A DNA stretch of 64,000 bases from Methylohalobius crimeensis 10Ki (GTDB taxonomy: Bacteria > Pseudomonadota > Gammaproteobacteria > Methylococcales > Methylothermaceae). The notes under the pieces are model-generated. The model saw nothing but the letters and a program-made list of their open reading frames with translations, did no database searches and was not told the DNA's origin. Each line of letters opens with the position of its first letter. Position 1 is the first letter of the stretch. Made by a program: the position numbers and the translations under genes. The stretch spans positions 62,001-126,000 of the forward strand of contig NZ_ATXB01000001.1 of NCBI RefSeq assembly GCF_000421465.1, given 5' to 3'. Of the stretch, positions 46,129 through 56,532 are shown one piece after another.

Positions 46129-46623
46129 TTACCAGTATTTCTTCCTCGCCAAGCGCTCCGGCAGCCAGATAAACAAAGGCGAGACCGCCAGCGCTAGTAA
46201 CAACCATAATGTCGAATGATATTCGCCGATAGGGTCATAGAAAAATCCTATCCAGGCGCCTAAAGCGAGTAAGAAATAATAAGGGCCCGTGATGAAGCAA
46301 TGCAGGCGCCGGCACCGAGCGGCGTTAATGAGGCAGGCCAGGCCCATTACGGCGAACGCAGCGCCGGCCAACCATAGCAAGCTCCTGTTCCAGGAAACCG
46401 CTATCAGCGCACCGCCGGCGACCAACGCCGGCAACCCCCACAGGATCAGCGCCCGCCACGTGCCGCCAGGACTATCGCAGCGGGCCAGATCTTTGCTTGT
46501 GCCCTCTTTAACGTGAAGGTCGCACAGCGACGCCTTGATCTCCCTCTCCCTTTGGGAGAGGGCCGGGGTGAGGGAACGGCCATGGCGTGAACGACGTTCA
46601 TGGACCGAGGTGGTGCGGACCAT
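46129..46623 (-). CDS. Small membrane protein downstream of merA
   Basis: The C-terminal part of this 164-residue frame is a membrane protein with four TM segments and NAARCRRLHCFITGPYYFLL, a Cys/His motif I associate with a conserved family often found beside metal or mercury genes. The first 32 residues include SLTPALSQRERE, the translation of a dispersed hairpin repeat (46541-46575), so the original start may have been lost. The ATG lies 5 bases after the merA stop, which suits an operon tail gene. The function is unknown. Confidence 0.6.
   Translation of the reverse strand: MVRTTSVHERRSRHGRSLTPALSQREREIKASLCDLHVKEGTSKDLARCDSPGGTWRALILWGLPALVAGGALIAVSWNRSLLWLAGAAFAVMGLACLINAARCRRLHCFITGPYYFLLALGAWIGFFYDPIGEYHSTLWLLLALAVSPLFIWLPERLARKKYW
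46541..46575. repeat. Dispersed hairpin repeat inside the merA-downstream frame
   Basis: CCCTCTCCCTTTGGGAGAGGG (46542-46562) is a palindrome followed by CCGGGGTGAGGG. This sequence type is scattered widely through proteobacterial genomes and here is read through as protein. Confidence 0.6.
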
Positions 46624-46628
46624 GGTCG

Positions 46629-48798
<2,170 letters not shown>

Positions 48799-48811
48799 GA
48801 CATACTCCTGA

Positions 48812-49031
48812 TCAGTAGAACAAAGGAAGCACATAGGGAAAACCGAACGCGACCAGCACCAGGCCGGACGCGAGCCAGAAGAGGAACTGGTAGGTGCCGC
48901 GCACCCTGGGGTTGGCGCAGACATCACCCGGTCGGCAGGACCCCCGCCGGCTGGAAGATGTGCCGCCCGGCCAGAATCATGGCCACCAGCGCCACGCCGC
49001 CGGGGGATGACTCTCGGGAGGGTGTCGCCAT
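48812..49031 (-). pseudogene. merT: Mercuric transport protein MerT, deleted and frameshifted
   Basis: A normal start (GGAGG, then MATPSRESSPGGVALVAMIL) jumps directly to AGRHIFQPAG, so about 45-50 residues with TM1, TM2 and the Cys-Cys pair are missing. After FQPAG one extra base near 48935 shifts the frame; in the other frame DVCANPRVRGTYQFLFWLAS continues as MerT and ends YVLPLFY at TGA 48812-48814. Actual translation stops at the TGA at 48924. The gene cannot make a working MerT. Confidence 0.8.
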
Positions 49032-49066
49032 CAAATCCTCCTTTCCAAAGCCGAATGGACGGAGTA

Positions 49067-49097
49067 AGCTTATTTCCGTAGTCGAGTACGGAGTCAA
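49067..49097 (-). promoter_or_regulatory. MerR-controlled mer promoter
   Basis: On the minus strand, -35 TTGACT (49097-49092) and -10 TAAGCT (49072-49067) are separated by 19 bases, the overlong spacer typical of MerR promoters. Between them lies the dyad CCGTACTCGACTACGG (49076-49091). It closely resembles the Tn501/Tn21 PmerT. Bound MerR with Hg(II) untwists it to allow transcription of merTPFA. Confidence 0.92.
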
Positions 49098-49102
49098 GCG
49101 GC

Positions 49103-49564
49103 GTGGGGAATCATTCGAACACACTGACCATCGGCGCCCTCGCCCAAGTTGCCGGCGTCAACGTGGAGACCATCCGGTTTTACCAGCGCAAAGGGCTGAT
49201 GCCGGTGCCGGCAAGGCCCTGCGGCGGCATTCGCCGCTACAGCGAGGCGGATGCGGCCCGGCTCGGGTTTGTTAAATCGGCCCAGCGGTTGGGATTCAGC
49301 CTGGACGAGGTCGCCGAGCTGCTGTCCCTGGAGGACGGGGAGCATTGCGACGAGATCCGCCGGCTGGCGGAGCGTAAACTCGCCGACGTGCGCGGGAAGC
49401 TGACGGATTTGAAGCGCATGGAGCAGACCCTGGCGGACTTGGCGCACGCCTGCCGGACGCGCCAGAAAAATGTTTCCTGCCCGCTGACAACCTCGCTGCG
49501 GATCGGTGCGGGGGCGCAAAACACCCAGAGGAAGTCTTATGCCCAAGGAGACGATAAACCTTGA
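49103..49564 (+). CDS. merR: Mercury-responsive regulator MerR
   Basis: This 153-residue MerR-family activator/repressor has the helix-turn-helix [26 protein letters not shown] region. The three mercury ligands fall at Cys82, Cys117 and Cys126, the same numbers as in Tn501 MerR. It is divergent from the merTPFA operon and shares the operator. The start is GTG. The end is odd: after CPLTT the last 22 residues differ from typical MerR and overlap the maeB start by 26 bases, so the original 3' end was probably lost at a junction. Confidence 0.93.
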   Translation: MGNHSNTLTIGALAQVAGVNVETIRFYQRKGLMPVPARPCGGIRRYSEADAARLGFVKSAQRLGFSLDEVAELLSLEDGEHCDEIRRLAERKLADVRGKLTDLKRMEQTLADLAHACRTRQKNVSCPLTTSLRIGAGAQNTQRKSYAQGDDKP

Positions 49565-51806
49565 TGCCCTGGCGTATCACCGCCTGCCGACGCCGGGGAA
49601 AATCAGCGTCCGCTCCACCAAACCGTGTCTGACCCAGCGCGATCTGGCGCTGGCCTATTCCCCGGGGGTGGCCGCTCCCTGCCTGGAGATTGCCCGCGAT
49701 CCCGGACTCGCCGGCGAATATACCGCCCGCTCGAATCTGGTCGGCGTCATCAGCAACGGTTCGGCCGTGCTCGGTCTCGGCAACATCGGCGCGCTGGCCA
49801 GCAAGCCGGTCATGGAAGGCAAGGGGGTGCTGTTCAAACGCTTTGCCGATATCGATGTGTTCGACATTGAAATCGATGAGGCCGATCCGATGCGGTTGGT
49901 GGAAACGATCGCCCGCCTGGAACCCACCTTCGGCGGCATCAATCTCGAGGATATCCGGGCGCCCGAGTGCTTCATCGTGGAGCGGGAACTCAGGCGGCGG
50001 GTCCACATTCCGGTGCTCCACGACGACCAGCACGGCACCGCCGTGATCACCGCGGCCGGCCTGATCAACGCCCTCCATCTGCAGCGGAAAAATCTCGCCG
50101 ACTGCACGATCGTCTGCCTGGGGGCGGGCGCGGCAGGCTTTGCCTGTATGAAGCTGCTCGAGGAGTTGGGCGCCCCGCGCGACCACATCCTCTTCCTGGA
50201 TACCCAAGGCGTCATCCACCGGCACCGGGACGAGGCGTTGCCTGAACATAAGGCCTATTTCGCCACCGACCGGCCGGAGCGCACCCTGGAGGAGGCCATG
50301 CGCGGCGCCGACGTCTTCATCGGTCTCTCCCGGGGGAATGTGGTGACTCCCGCCATGCTCCAATCCATGGCCGAGCGGCCCGTCGTGTTCGCCCTGGCCA
50401 ATCCCGAGCCGGAAATCGCCTATGACCTGGCCATGCAGACCCGCAACGATTTGATCATGGCCACGGGCCGCTCCGATCACCCCAACCAGGTCAACAACGT
50501 CCTGGGGTTTCCTTTCCTCTTCCGGGGGGCGCTGGATGCCGGGGCAACCGCCTTCAACGAGGCGATGAAGCTGGCCGCCGTCCATGCGCTGGCCGAGCTC
50601 GCCCGCGAAGACGTTCCCGATTCGGTGCTGAAAGCTTACGGCAAGAAGAAGCTCCGTTTCGGGCCGGCGTATATTCTTCCCAAACCTTTCGATCCCCGCC
50701 TGATCGAAGTGGTGCCCGCAGCGGTCGCCGAGGCGGCGACCGACAGCGGGGTGGCGCGCAGACCGATCCGGGATCTGAAGGCCTACCGCCAGCAACTGGC
50801 CGGCCGCATCGATCAAGCGCGCGTTTTCATGCGCCTGATACAGGAAAAGGCGCGCCGCAATCCGATCCGCCTGGTGCTTGCCGAGGGAGAGGACGAAACG
50901 GTGCTTCGCGCCGCCATCGAGATGCGGGAGACGGAGATCGCCATGCCCATTGTGATCGGCCGCATCGATCGGGTAAAAACCCTCTGCGCGGAGGCCGGGC
51001 TCGATCCGGGGGCCATGGAAGTGGTCGACCCCACCCTCGAGAATCGGCGGTTCACCGAGCTTGCCGAGGCCTACTATGCCGACCGGCAAAGGCACGGCGT
51101 GCTGCGCAACGATGCGTTCAAGGCCTTGCGGCAGGATTCTCATACCCTGGGGGCGATGATGGTCAGACAGGGGATTGCCGACGGCATGCTTTCCGGCCGC
51201 ACCGAGCACTATCCCAATGTGCTGCGTCCGGTGCTCAGGGTGCTCGGCCGGGATGCTTCCGGCAATCGCCACCATGTCTACGGCATGTATATCATGGTGA
51301 TGGAGCATCGTTCCTATTTTCTGGCCGATTGTACCGTCAATGTGGAGATGACCGCCGAAGAGTTGGCGGAATTGGCCAGGCTTTCCGCGGAGACGGCCGA
51401 TTCGCTGGGATTCGAACCCAAGGTGGCGATGCTTTCCTTCTCCAATTTCGGCAGCGTCGAACTGGGGGAAACGCGGAAAGTGGCCGAGGCCACCCGAATC
51501 CTGCACCGGCGGTGGCCGGATCTGACGGTGGACGGGGAGATGCAGGCCGATACCGCCGTCAACGCCGAGATCCTCGCGAACTATCCCTTCAGCAAACTGA
51601 AAGCGCCAGCCAACGTGCTGATTTTCCCGACCATGCAGGCGGGCAACATCAGCTACAAGCTGCTGCGCGAGTTGGGCGGCGGCCGGGCGATCGGACCGAT
51701 TCTCTTGGGTCTGCCGCATCAAGTGCATGTGCTCCAGACCGGGGCCGGTGTGGACGACATTGTCAACATGGCGGCCATCGCCGCCGCCAGAGCGGCCGAC
51801 CGCTAA
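49539..51806 (+). CDS. maeB: NADP-dependent malic enzyme with phosphotransacetylase-like domain
   Basis: This 755-residue MaeB-type enzyme decarboxylates malate to pyruvate. The N-terminal malic domain has [37 protein letters not shown] and [19 protein letters not shown]. The NADP domain has [16 protein letters not shown]. From about residue 425 it is similar to phosphotransacetylase ([20 protein letters not shown] and [14 protein letters not shown]), which in this family regulates rather than catalyses. The ATG at 49539 follows AGAGGAAG. It is a chromosomal core gene next to the mer block. Confidence 0.97.
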   Translation: MPKETINLDALAYHRLPTPGKISVRSTKPCLTQRDLALAYSPGVAAPCLEIARDPGLAGEYTARSNLVGVISNGSAVLGLGNIGALASKPVMEGKGVLFKRFADIDVFDIEIDEADPMRLVETIARLEPTFGGINLEDIRAPECFIVERELRRRVHIPVLHDDQHGTAVITAAGLINALHLQRKNLADCTIVCLGAGAAGFACMKLLEELGAPRDHILFLDTQGVIHRHRDEALPEHKAYFATDRPERTLEEAMRGADVFIGLSRGNVVTPAMLQSMAERPVVFALANPEPEIAYDLAMQTRNDLIMATGRSDHPNQVNNVLGFPFLFRGALDAGATAFNEAMKLAAVHALAELAREDVPDSVLKAYGKKKLRFGPAYILPKPFDPRLIEVVPAAVAEAATDSGVARRPIRDLKAYRQQLAGRIDQARVFMRLIQEKARRNPIRLVLAEGEDETVLRAAIEMRETEIAMPIVIGRIDRVKTLCAEAGLDPGAMEVVDPTLENRRFTELAEAYYADRQRHGVLRNDAFKALRQDSHTLGAMMVRQGIADGMLSGRTEHYPNVLRPVLRVLGRDASGNRHHVYGMYIMVMEHRSYFLADCTVNVEMTAEELAELARLSAETADSLGFEPKVAMLSFSNFGSVELGETRKVAEATRILHRRWPDLTVDGEMQADTAVNAEILANYPFSKLKAPANVLIFPTMQAGNISYKLLRELGGGRAIGPILLGLPHQVHVLQTGAGVDDIVNMAAIAAARAADR

Positions 51807-52216
51807 TAAGAAAAGGGGCCGTTGATAGACTTCATGATGAAGATCGATCCAAGGTATACGGAACCACGACGAAAGGGTGCTGCGCCGGGTTGAAATCCCT
51901 TGGTATTGCGGGTGACCAGCTTGAGGCGGTGATGGAGGGCAACAGCGGCTTGTAAAGCATCGGGAAGTTTCCAGCGCAGCTGACGGCGAAGACTAGCCGC
52001 CAAGTCCGCCTCGTCCTTGGTCACCGGATAATGCGGGATTCTGTCGAGCAGTGCTTTCGCCAGCGTTTCCCGCTCCAAGCTAAAACCGGTCAGTACTTCG
52101 GCGCGGGTAATGACAGAAATGGCAATTTCCCGAGCATTTTCCTTCAGATACCGGGTTGCCGCTTCAACACCATTGAAATGGTCGATGAGGATCACCGAAT
52201 CCAGCAAATAGGTCAT
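51803..52216 (-). CDS. vapC: VapC-type PIN toxin with frameshifted C-terminus
   Basis: A PIN toxin begins MTYLLDSVILIDHFNGVEAA with the first acidic residue; SVITRAEVLTGF and KLPDALQAAVALHH carry the others. The catalytic core is complete. At a GGG run (51897-51899) the frame leaves the family: it reads NTKGFQPGAAPFRRG and ends late, inside the maeB end. Removing one G gives NTKDFNPAQHPFVVVPYTLD, the usual VapC ending. Either a one-base insertion or a sequence error is present. The antitoxin overlaps by four bases upstream. Confidence 0.85.
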   Translation of the reverse strand: MTYLLDSVILIDHFNGVEAATRYLKENAREIAISVITRAEVLTGFSLERETLAKALLDRIPHYPVTKDEADLAASLRRQLRWKLPDALQAAVALHHRLKLVTRNTKGFQPGAAPFRRGSVYLGSIFIMKSINGPFSY

Positions 52217-52458
52217 CGGTCCGCTTCCCATTCGCTGCGAATTCGGATTTGGTAGTCGAGCCCGTCCTTTTCGGACCAAATGCCGCGCGTTTTTTCGAGA
52301 AGTTCCTCAAACCCGGGCTGCGGTGGTTGTTCGGTTTGACGTCGATAGAGCTGCAACGCACGGCGGACGATTTCGGTCATCGGAACGTGCTCTGTCTCAG
52401 CCTGCCGCGTCAGCCAGGCTTTTTCGGTTTCGCTAAGGCTAATGATGGTTCTTGGCAT
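52213..52458 (-). CDS. Ribbon-helix-helix antitoxin of the VapB type
   Basis: This 81-residue protein has an N-terminal ribbon-helix-helix: MPRTIISLSETEKAWLTRQA, then VPMTEIVRRALQLYRRQ. The C-terminal tail EELLEKTRGIWSEKDGLDYQ followed by IRIRSEWEADR is typical of antitoxins that bind PIN toxins. It precedes the vapC gene with a four-base overlap. A repeated ATGATATCA/TGATATCA lies 10-40 bases upstream of the ATG (about 52470-52500), a likely operator. Confidence 0.85.
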   Translation of the reverse strand: MPRTIISLSETEKAWLTRQAETEHVPMTEIVRRALQLYRRQTEQPPQPGFEELLEKTRGIWSEKDGLDYQIRIRSEWEADR

Positions 52459-52621
52459 GGCCCAAGGTCATGATATCAACCAGGAATCATGATATCACGC
52501 TAATCGTGCCTGTTCGATGGGTTGCGGAAATGGAGCGACGACCCATCGGTACCTTGCCCACTTCGCGCTGATGGGGAAGGGGGCTCGCTCGCCGTCTGCT
52601 CAAGGCCGGAGTCGGCGACAT

Positions 52622-52915
52622 TCAATGTTTCCTCACATCCGCTGCGGTGGTCTCGGCAAACTTTTCTCCCCACTTGATCGACGATCCGGAAGACAGGCGT
52701 ATCCATTGAAAGTGCAGCTGTTCGAACACCCTCCGCCAATCACGTAGCTCTTCGCCGCACTCCGATTCCAGCAGCATCCTCAGGTGTTGTTCCACCTTCC
52801 TGGCCAGAATCGGACAGGGCCTGAGGCTGTAACAGGTCATCAGATGGCTGATGACTGAAACCAGGGTAAGAAAATCCGGTTGGTTTTGATGGGAATTGTC
52901 TTGATAGTCACTCAT
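52622..52915 (-). CDS. Small protein of unknown function
   Basis: This 97-residue, probably helical cytosolic protein contains TLVSVISHLMTCYSLRPCPI then LARKVEQHLRMLLESECGEE and RDWRRVFEQLHFQW. It has three cysteines and no signal peptide or known motif. Codon pattern and composition look genuine. It is isolated, with a 163-base gap to the antitoxin gene and about 400 bases to the multicopper oxidase gene. I cannot assign a role. Confidence 0.6.
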   Translation of the reverse strand: MSDYQDNSHQNQPDFLTLVSVISHLMTCYSLRPCPILARKVEQHLRMLLESECGEELRDWRRVFEQLHFQWIRLSSGSSIKWGEKFAETTAADVRKH

Positions 52916-53314
52916 GCTCGCCTCCCTAGGTTTATTAAAATGCCGGCATCAGATTCCGGTTAGTTTCCTTGTATCCTTGCCGTTCTGCTTCATTGGTAAC
53001 CAATCTAAATACTCCGCCGACGAAGGCGGCCAGGCTTGTTTTGGGAAGCAGCTGAAACGGTTTGCCGCTTCGGAGGGAAAAACTTCCGGTTTGTGGTTGT
53101 CGGCGCCACCCGCCTGGGGGATTCAGTCATTGGAATACCTCTTCTTAATCTTTGAAGATAAATGATAATCATTATCCTTCAACTTAACAAGTCGGGGCCG
53201 TATATTGGAAATACCGGGTCCGACATTCGTGATTATAGGAAAAGGCTGTGTCTAGACTAATCAAATACCAATAAGTATAATGAGAAACGTTCGTATTTAA
53301 GAGAGGTTTGCGGG
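52916..53314. other. Gene-free leader upstream of the multicopper oxidase
   Basis: These 399 bases show no convincing gene. Positions 53157-53176 hold a Fur box. The first half (52940-53110) is GC-rich with several small inverted repeats but no riboswitch I recognise. The last 130 bases before the GTG are AT-rich and should contain the promoter. Confidence 0.5.
53157..53176 (+). promoter_or_regulatory. Fur box upstream of the multicopper oxidase
   Basis: GATAAATGATAATCATTATC contains ATGATAATCATTATC, which matches 15 of 15 positions of the right part of the classical Fur consensus, with one extra A in the left part. It lies about 140 bases before the oxidase start. This indicates repression by iron-loaded Fur. 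Confidence 0.75.
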
Positions 53315-54442
53315 GTGATCACAAGGTGGCTCGATCGGGTCGGAAAACGCTTGATCGTAATTTGTTTATCTTTGCTGGCCGGATGTGCCCTCCAAGGAGG
53401 AAGGACTCCGGCGTCGGCGGTGCGAACTTATTACATCGCCGCCGAAGAAGCGGCATGGGACTATGCCCCTTCTTATCCTCGTAACCGGCTTACCGGCAAG
53501 CCGTTCACCGAGGAGCAAAAGATTTTTGTGGCCGGAGACGGCAAGCAATTTATCGGGCGACGCTATCTCAAGGCGCGCTATGTGGCTTATGCCGACGCCA
53601 CCTTTTCCCGGCGCGCGAAAAGAGCGGAGGCATGGACCCATCTGGGCATCCTTGGGCCGCCGATTCAGGCCGAAGTGGGGGAAACCATCCGAGTCGTATT
53701 TAAAAACAAGACCGATCATCCCGTCTCCCTCCATCCCCACGGGGTGCTCTATACTAAGGAAAACGAGGGCACCCCTTATGCGGATGGCACCCAAGGTCAG
53801 GCCAAGGGCGACGATCGAGTGCCGTCGGGAGCGAGGTGGGTATACACATGGCAAGTACCTCAGAGGGCGGGTCCCGGGCCGGGCGATCCCGACAGCATCG
53901 CCTGGCTGTATCACTCCCACAACCAGACGACGGCGGAGACCAATGCCGGGTTGATCGGCCCCATCCTGATTTACCGCCGCGGCACATTAGGACCCGACGG
54001 CAAAGCCCTTGGGATAGATAGGGAGTTCGTGGCGCTGTTCAAGGTATTCGACGAGAACGCCAGCTTTCTGGCCGGGAAAAATATCCGCACTTACGCGCCT
54101 CAAGCCGACCCGGCGAAAGAAGATTTTCAGGAAAGCAATCTGATGCACACCATCAACGGTTATCTTTACGGCGATCTGCCGGGGCTGACCATGCGAGTTG
54201 GCGACAAGGTGCGCTGGCATTTATTAGGTTTGGGCAATGAAGTCGATCTGCATACCCCCCACTGGCACGGCCATACGGTAATCGACGGCGCCGGCAGACG
54301 ATTGGATGTGGTCAACCTCCTCCCCGCCACCCAGCTCAACGTGGAGATGCCCGCCGACAACCCCGGCACGTGGATGTTCCACTGCCACGTCAACGATCAT
54401 TTTGAGGCGGGAATGGCCGCCGTTTACCGGGTGATCCCCTGA
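53315..54442 (+). CDS. Ceruloplasmin-like two-domain multicopper oxidase lipoprotein
   Basis: This 375-residue lipoprotein has lipobox LLAGC with Cys24. It has the start VRTYYIAAEEAAWDYAPSYP, as in ceruloplasmin/hephaestin domains. The copper ligands are complete: HPHG (H140, H142), YHSH (H200, H202), HTPHWHGH (H313, H316, H318, H320) and FHCHVNDHFEAGM (H356, Cys357, H358, H362, M367). Two cupredoxin domains imply a trimeric oxidase. With the Fur box and the nearby FTR1 permease, a ferroxidase role in iron uptake is the best inference. The start is GTG after GAGAGG. Confidence 0.88.
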   Translation: MITRWLDRVGKRLIVICLSLLAGCALQGGRTPASAVRTYYIAAEEAAWDYAPSYPRNRLTGKPFTEEQKIFVAGDGKQFIGRRYLKARYVAYADATFSRRAKRAEAWTHLGILGPPIQAEVGETIRVVFKNKTDHPVSLHPHGVLYTKENEGTPYADGTQGQAKGDDRVPSGARWVYTWQVPQRAGPGPGDPDSIAWLYHSHNQTTAETNAGLIGPILIYRRGTLGPDGKALGIDREFVALFKVFDENASFLAGKNIRTYAPQADPAKEDFQESNLMHTINGYLYGDLPGLTMRVGDKVRWHLLGLGNEVDLHTPHWHGHTVIDGAGRRLDVVNLLPATQLNVEMPADNPGTWMFHCHVNDHFEAGMAAVYRVIP

Positions 54443-54443
54443 C

Positions 54444-54696
54444 AGTCTGTTTCAAAACCCGATATACCGTATAAGCCTGCGAGGCACGACATCACCTTAA
54501 TTTCCTCTCCGTCTGGGAATGACTCAAGTAGAGTCCCTTCTCCCTCCAGGATGGAGAAGGTTAGGAAGAGGGTGGATCTAATTGAAGTGAAGGGTATTAT
54601 TGATTTAAACCACCCTCACCCCATCCCTCCCGCCAGCGGGAGATCAAGGCATGCGCGATTACCCTGAACCGCAAACCACGAGTTTTGAAACGGACT
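54444..54696. mobile_element. Miniature inverted-repeat element, copy 2
   Basis: Terminal repeats AGTCTGTTTCAAAACCCG (54444-54461) and, inverted, AGTCCGTTTCAAAACTCG (54679-54696) match copy 1 at 17490-17793 with one or two changes each. Next to the left end, GATATACCGTA matches the inner sequence of the right end of copy 1, so the copies are in opposite orientation. It fills exactly the space between the stop of the oxidase gene and the stop of the FTR1 gene. No obvious target duplication is seen. Confidence 0.75.
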
Positions 54697-55521
54697 TTAA
54701 GAGACTTGCTGGAGACGGCGTCCCGGTTCGCGGCCGATCCACTTCATTCCCGCCCCGATCAGCGCCATTGTGGCCAGATAAAAAGCCACTTGAATAGCGG
54801 TGGGCCGGGCCTGATAACCGATCAGAATATGCAACAGTTGACCGATCACGGATTTTTCGGAAAGGATATCGCCGGTATTCCACAAGGGGGCTTGACTGGG
54901 CAGTAGACCCGCCTGACTCAGGTAGCCTGCGGCAGATGCGGCAAGACCGGCGGCTAGTAAAAGAATGATCCACCCGGTCACTCGGAACAGCCACTTGACC
55001 GGGATACGCACCAGCCCCAAGTAGAGCAAGCTCCCCACTGCCACTCCGCCGGCTGCGCCCAGTAGACCGCCGCTCAACATCTCCACCGGCGAGCTGTCTC
55101 CCGCGGCGACGCCGTACATGAACAAGACGACTTCGGAACCTTCTCGCATGACGGCCAGCCCGGCGGTAATCGTCAGATAGCCGAGGGGCAACGATCCGCC
55201 ACTGATTTGCGCCCCCACCTCTTTGAGGTGAGCAACAATCTTTTTGGAATGCTGGGACATCCAGATGTTATGCCATGCCAGCATCGTTACCGCCGTCAGG
55301 AGAACGGTGGCGTTAAACAATTCCTGACCTACCCCCTGGAATGCCCCTGCGATCTCCCCGGCAAACAAGGCCACCCCGAAAGCGGCACCCAAGCCCAATA
55401 GGACGCCGGTGCCGACCCAAACATTTCGGCTACGCACGCCAGCGGTGGCGGCCATGAGAATGGAGACAATCAGGGCCGCCTCCAGGACTTCTCGAAAGAC
55501 GATGACAGCGGTACCCAGCAT
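54697..55521 (-). CDS. FTR1-family high-affinity iron permease
   Basis: This 274-residue permease has seven TM segments and the two iron-channel motifs R-E-x-x-E: FREVLEAALIV (R10, E11, E14) and VMREGSEVVLF (R126, E127, E130). FTR1/EfeU permeases take up iron, usually coupled to an oxidation step. In this cluster the multicopper oxidase on the other strand and the cupredoxin encoded just upstream are the likely partners. It is 21 bases downstream of the cupredoxin gene, so the two share a transcript. Confidence 0.93.
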   Translation of the reverse strand: MLGTAVIVFREVLEAALIVSILMAATAGVRSRNVWVGTGVLLGLGAAFGVALFAGEIAGAFQGVGQELFNATVLLTAVTMLAWHNIWMSQHSKKIVAHLKEVGAQISGGSLPLGYLTITAGLAVMREGSEVVLFMYGVAAGDSSPVEMLSGGLLGAAGGVAVGSLLYLGLVRIPVKWLFRVTGWIILLLAAGLAASAAGYLSQAGLLPSQAPLWNTGDILSEKSVIGQLLHILIGYQARPTAIQVAFYLATMALIGAGMKWIGREPGRRLQQVS

Positions 55522-55542
55522 GGATATAGGACCTCTTGGCTA

Positions 55543-55863
55543 TTACTCGACGATCAGCTTGCCTTTCGCAGTGTCTCGGTGAAACTCACCGATAAATTCA
55601 TACTCTCCCGGTTCGAGCGGGCCGACAAACACCGCCGCCTTGCTCTTGCCGGGGATTATCTTCTCCACGTCAAAGTTCTCTCCTTCAAACTCCTCGACAG
55701 TCGGATCGAGATTATTGACCATAAGCTTTACTCTTTCTCCGGCGGGGATGGTCAATGTGGTAGGGTCAAATCGATGATCTTTGATATTCACCTCATAGGT
55801 GGAAGCCATGGCCAAAAAAGGAATGGCAATCCCCAATGTCACCGCTGCAAACATTTTACCCAT
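55543..55863 (-). CDS. Periplasmic cupredoxin-like protein of the FTR1 system
   Basis: This 106-residue protein has a signal peptide (residues 1-20, MFAAVTLGIAIPFLAMA) and one cupredoxin-fold domain: YEVNIKDHRFDPTTLTIPAG, then VNNLDPTVEEFEGENFDVEK and EPGEYEFIGEFHRDTAKGKL. It resembles the EfeO N-terminal cupredoxin. It lacks the Cys of blue copper sites, so it more likely binds iron or copper without electron-transfer chemistry. It is encoded between the bacterioferritin remnant and ftr1 on the same strand. Confidence 0.88.
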   Translation of the reverse strand: MGKMFAAVTLGIAIPFLAMASTYEVNIKDHRFDPTTLTIPAGERVKLMVNNLDPTVEEFEGENFDVEKIIPGKSKAAVFVGPLEPGEYEFIGEFHRDTAKGKLIVE

Positions 55864-55874
55864 CGCTCACCTTT

Positions 55875-56241
55875 TTAAATGATATTCGTTTTCAATTTCA
55901 TTATTGTAATTTTCCCTAAAATAAGATACAAATTTTGTTTCAGCGACGTCACCACCTTCAATTCCAGCTCCAGATCGTTCTCCAGCATCTCCGCAACCTC
56001 TTTTCCAACCTTCAGCGGTGCTCGCCGGGAAAGGTCGGGTGCGCCTTCCAGGAACAAGATGCGCCGAATCAAGCGATCGGCGTGCCGCGTTTCATCGGTC
56101 ATCTCATGATCGACCCGCTCATACAGCCTGTGGAAGCCCCAATCGCGATACATGCGTGAATGGATGAAACTGATCCATCGCCGTCAGTTCACCCGCCAAT
56201 AATTCATTCAGACGCTCAATAACCTTGTCATTCCCCTTCAT
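55875..56241 (-). pseudogene. bfr: Bacterioferritin, frameshifted and lacking its C-terminus
   Basis: The start [20 protein letters not shown] then AMDQF follows a good GGGAGG site and is bacterioferritin. At 56167-56172 the frame breaks; two added bases would restore the usual Q-Y-F-I-H-S-R. The next part, [39 protein letters not shown] and so on, is in another frame. The fourth helix is replaced by an unrelated tail ending MKLKTNII, so the protein is about 40 residues short even without the frameshift. No ferritin cage should form. Confidence 0.8.
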
Positions 56242-56347
56242 CATGTGCCTCCCTGTTTCAAATTTGGACCGCGAAGCGTTGATTGCCTTTCCTGGCCATG
56301 CCGACCGATTTCGATTCGGTCCTCGCTGCTCATATTTCCATACTGAT

Positions 56348-56360
56348 TGTATGACATACA
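56348..56360. promoter_or_regulatory. Perfect palindrome in the bfr / outer-membrane-protein divergent gap
   Basis: TGTATG-A-CATACA is a perfect 6+1+6 palindrome, followed by TTGACA at 56362-56367. It lies in the 291-base divergent gap and could be a repressor site, for instance for a copper-type regulator. No regulator gene is adjacent and this is inference only. Confidence 0.35.
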
Positions 56361-56532
56361 TTTGACAAAGTCGAAAACACCCAAAATCCGCACCAACCAA
56401 CCGAATTTCCCTCCGTTGGCGCCATGCCTTCGCTCTTTGTGGGAAGATATCAAAAGCCTTGAAAGGGGGGGGGTTAAAACTTGCCAATGTGGCCTAGATT
56501 TTTGCTTAATGATTTTAAAAAATGGAGAAATC

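Noticed and set aside
52950-53120. A cobalamin-type or other riboswitch in the GC-rich leader upstream of the multicopper oxidase
   Set aside because: No B12 box or other conserved riboswitch core could be matched on either strand.
56489-56510. A sigma-54-like promoter, TGGCCTAGATTTTTGCTTA, before the outer membrane protein gene
   Set aside because: The spacing between GG and GC is 11 bases instead of the required 10, and the -24 element is poor.
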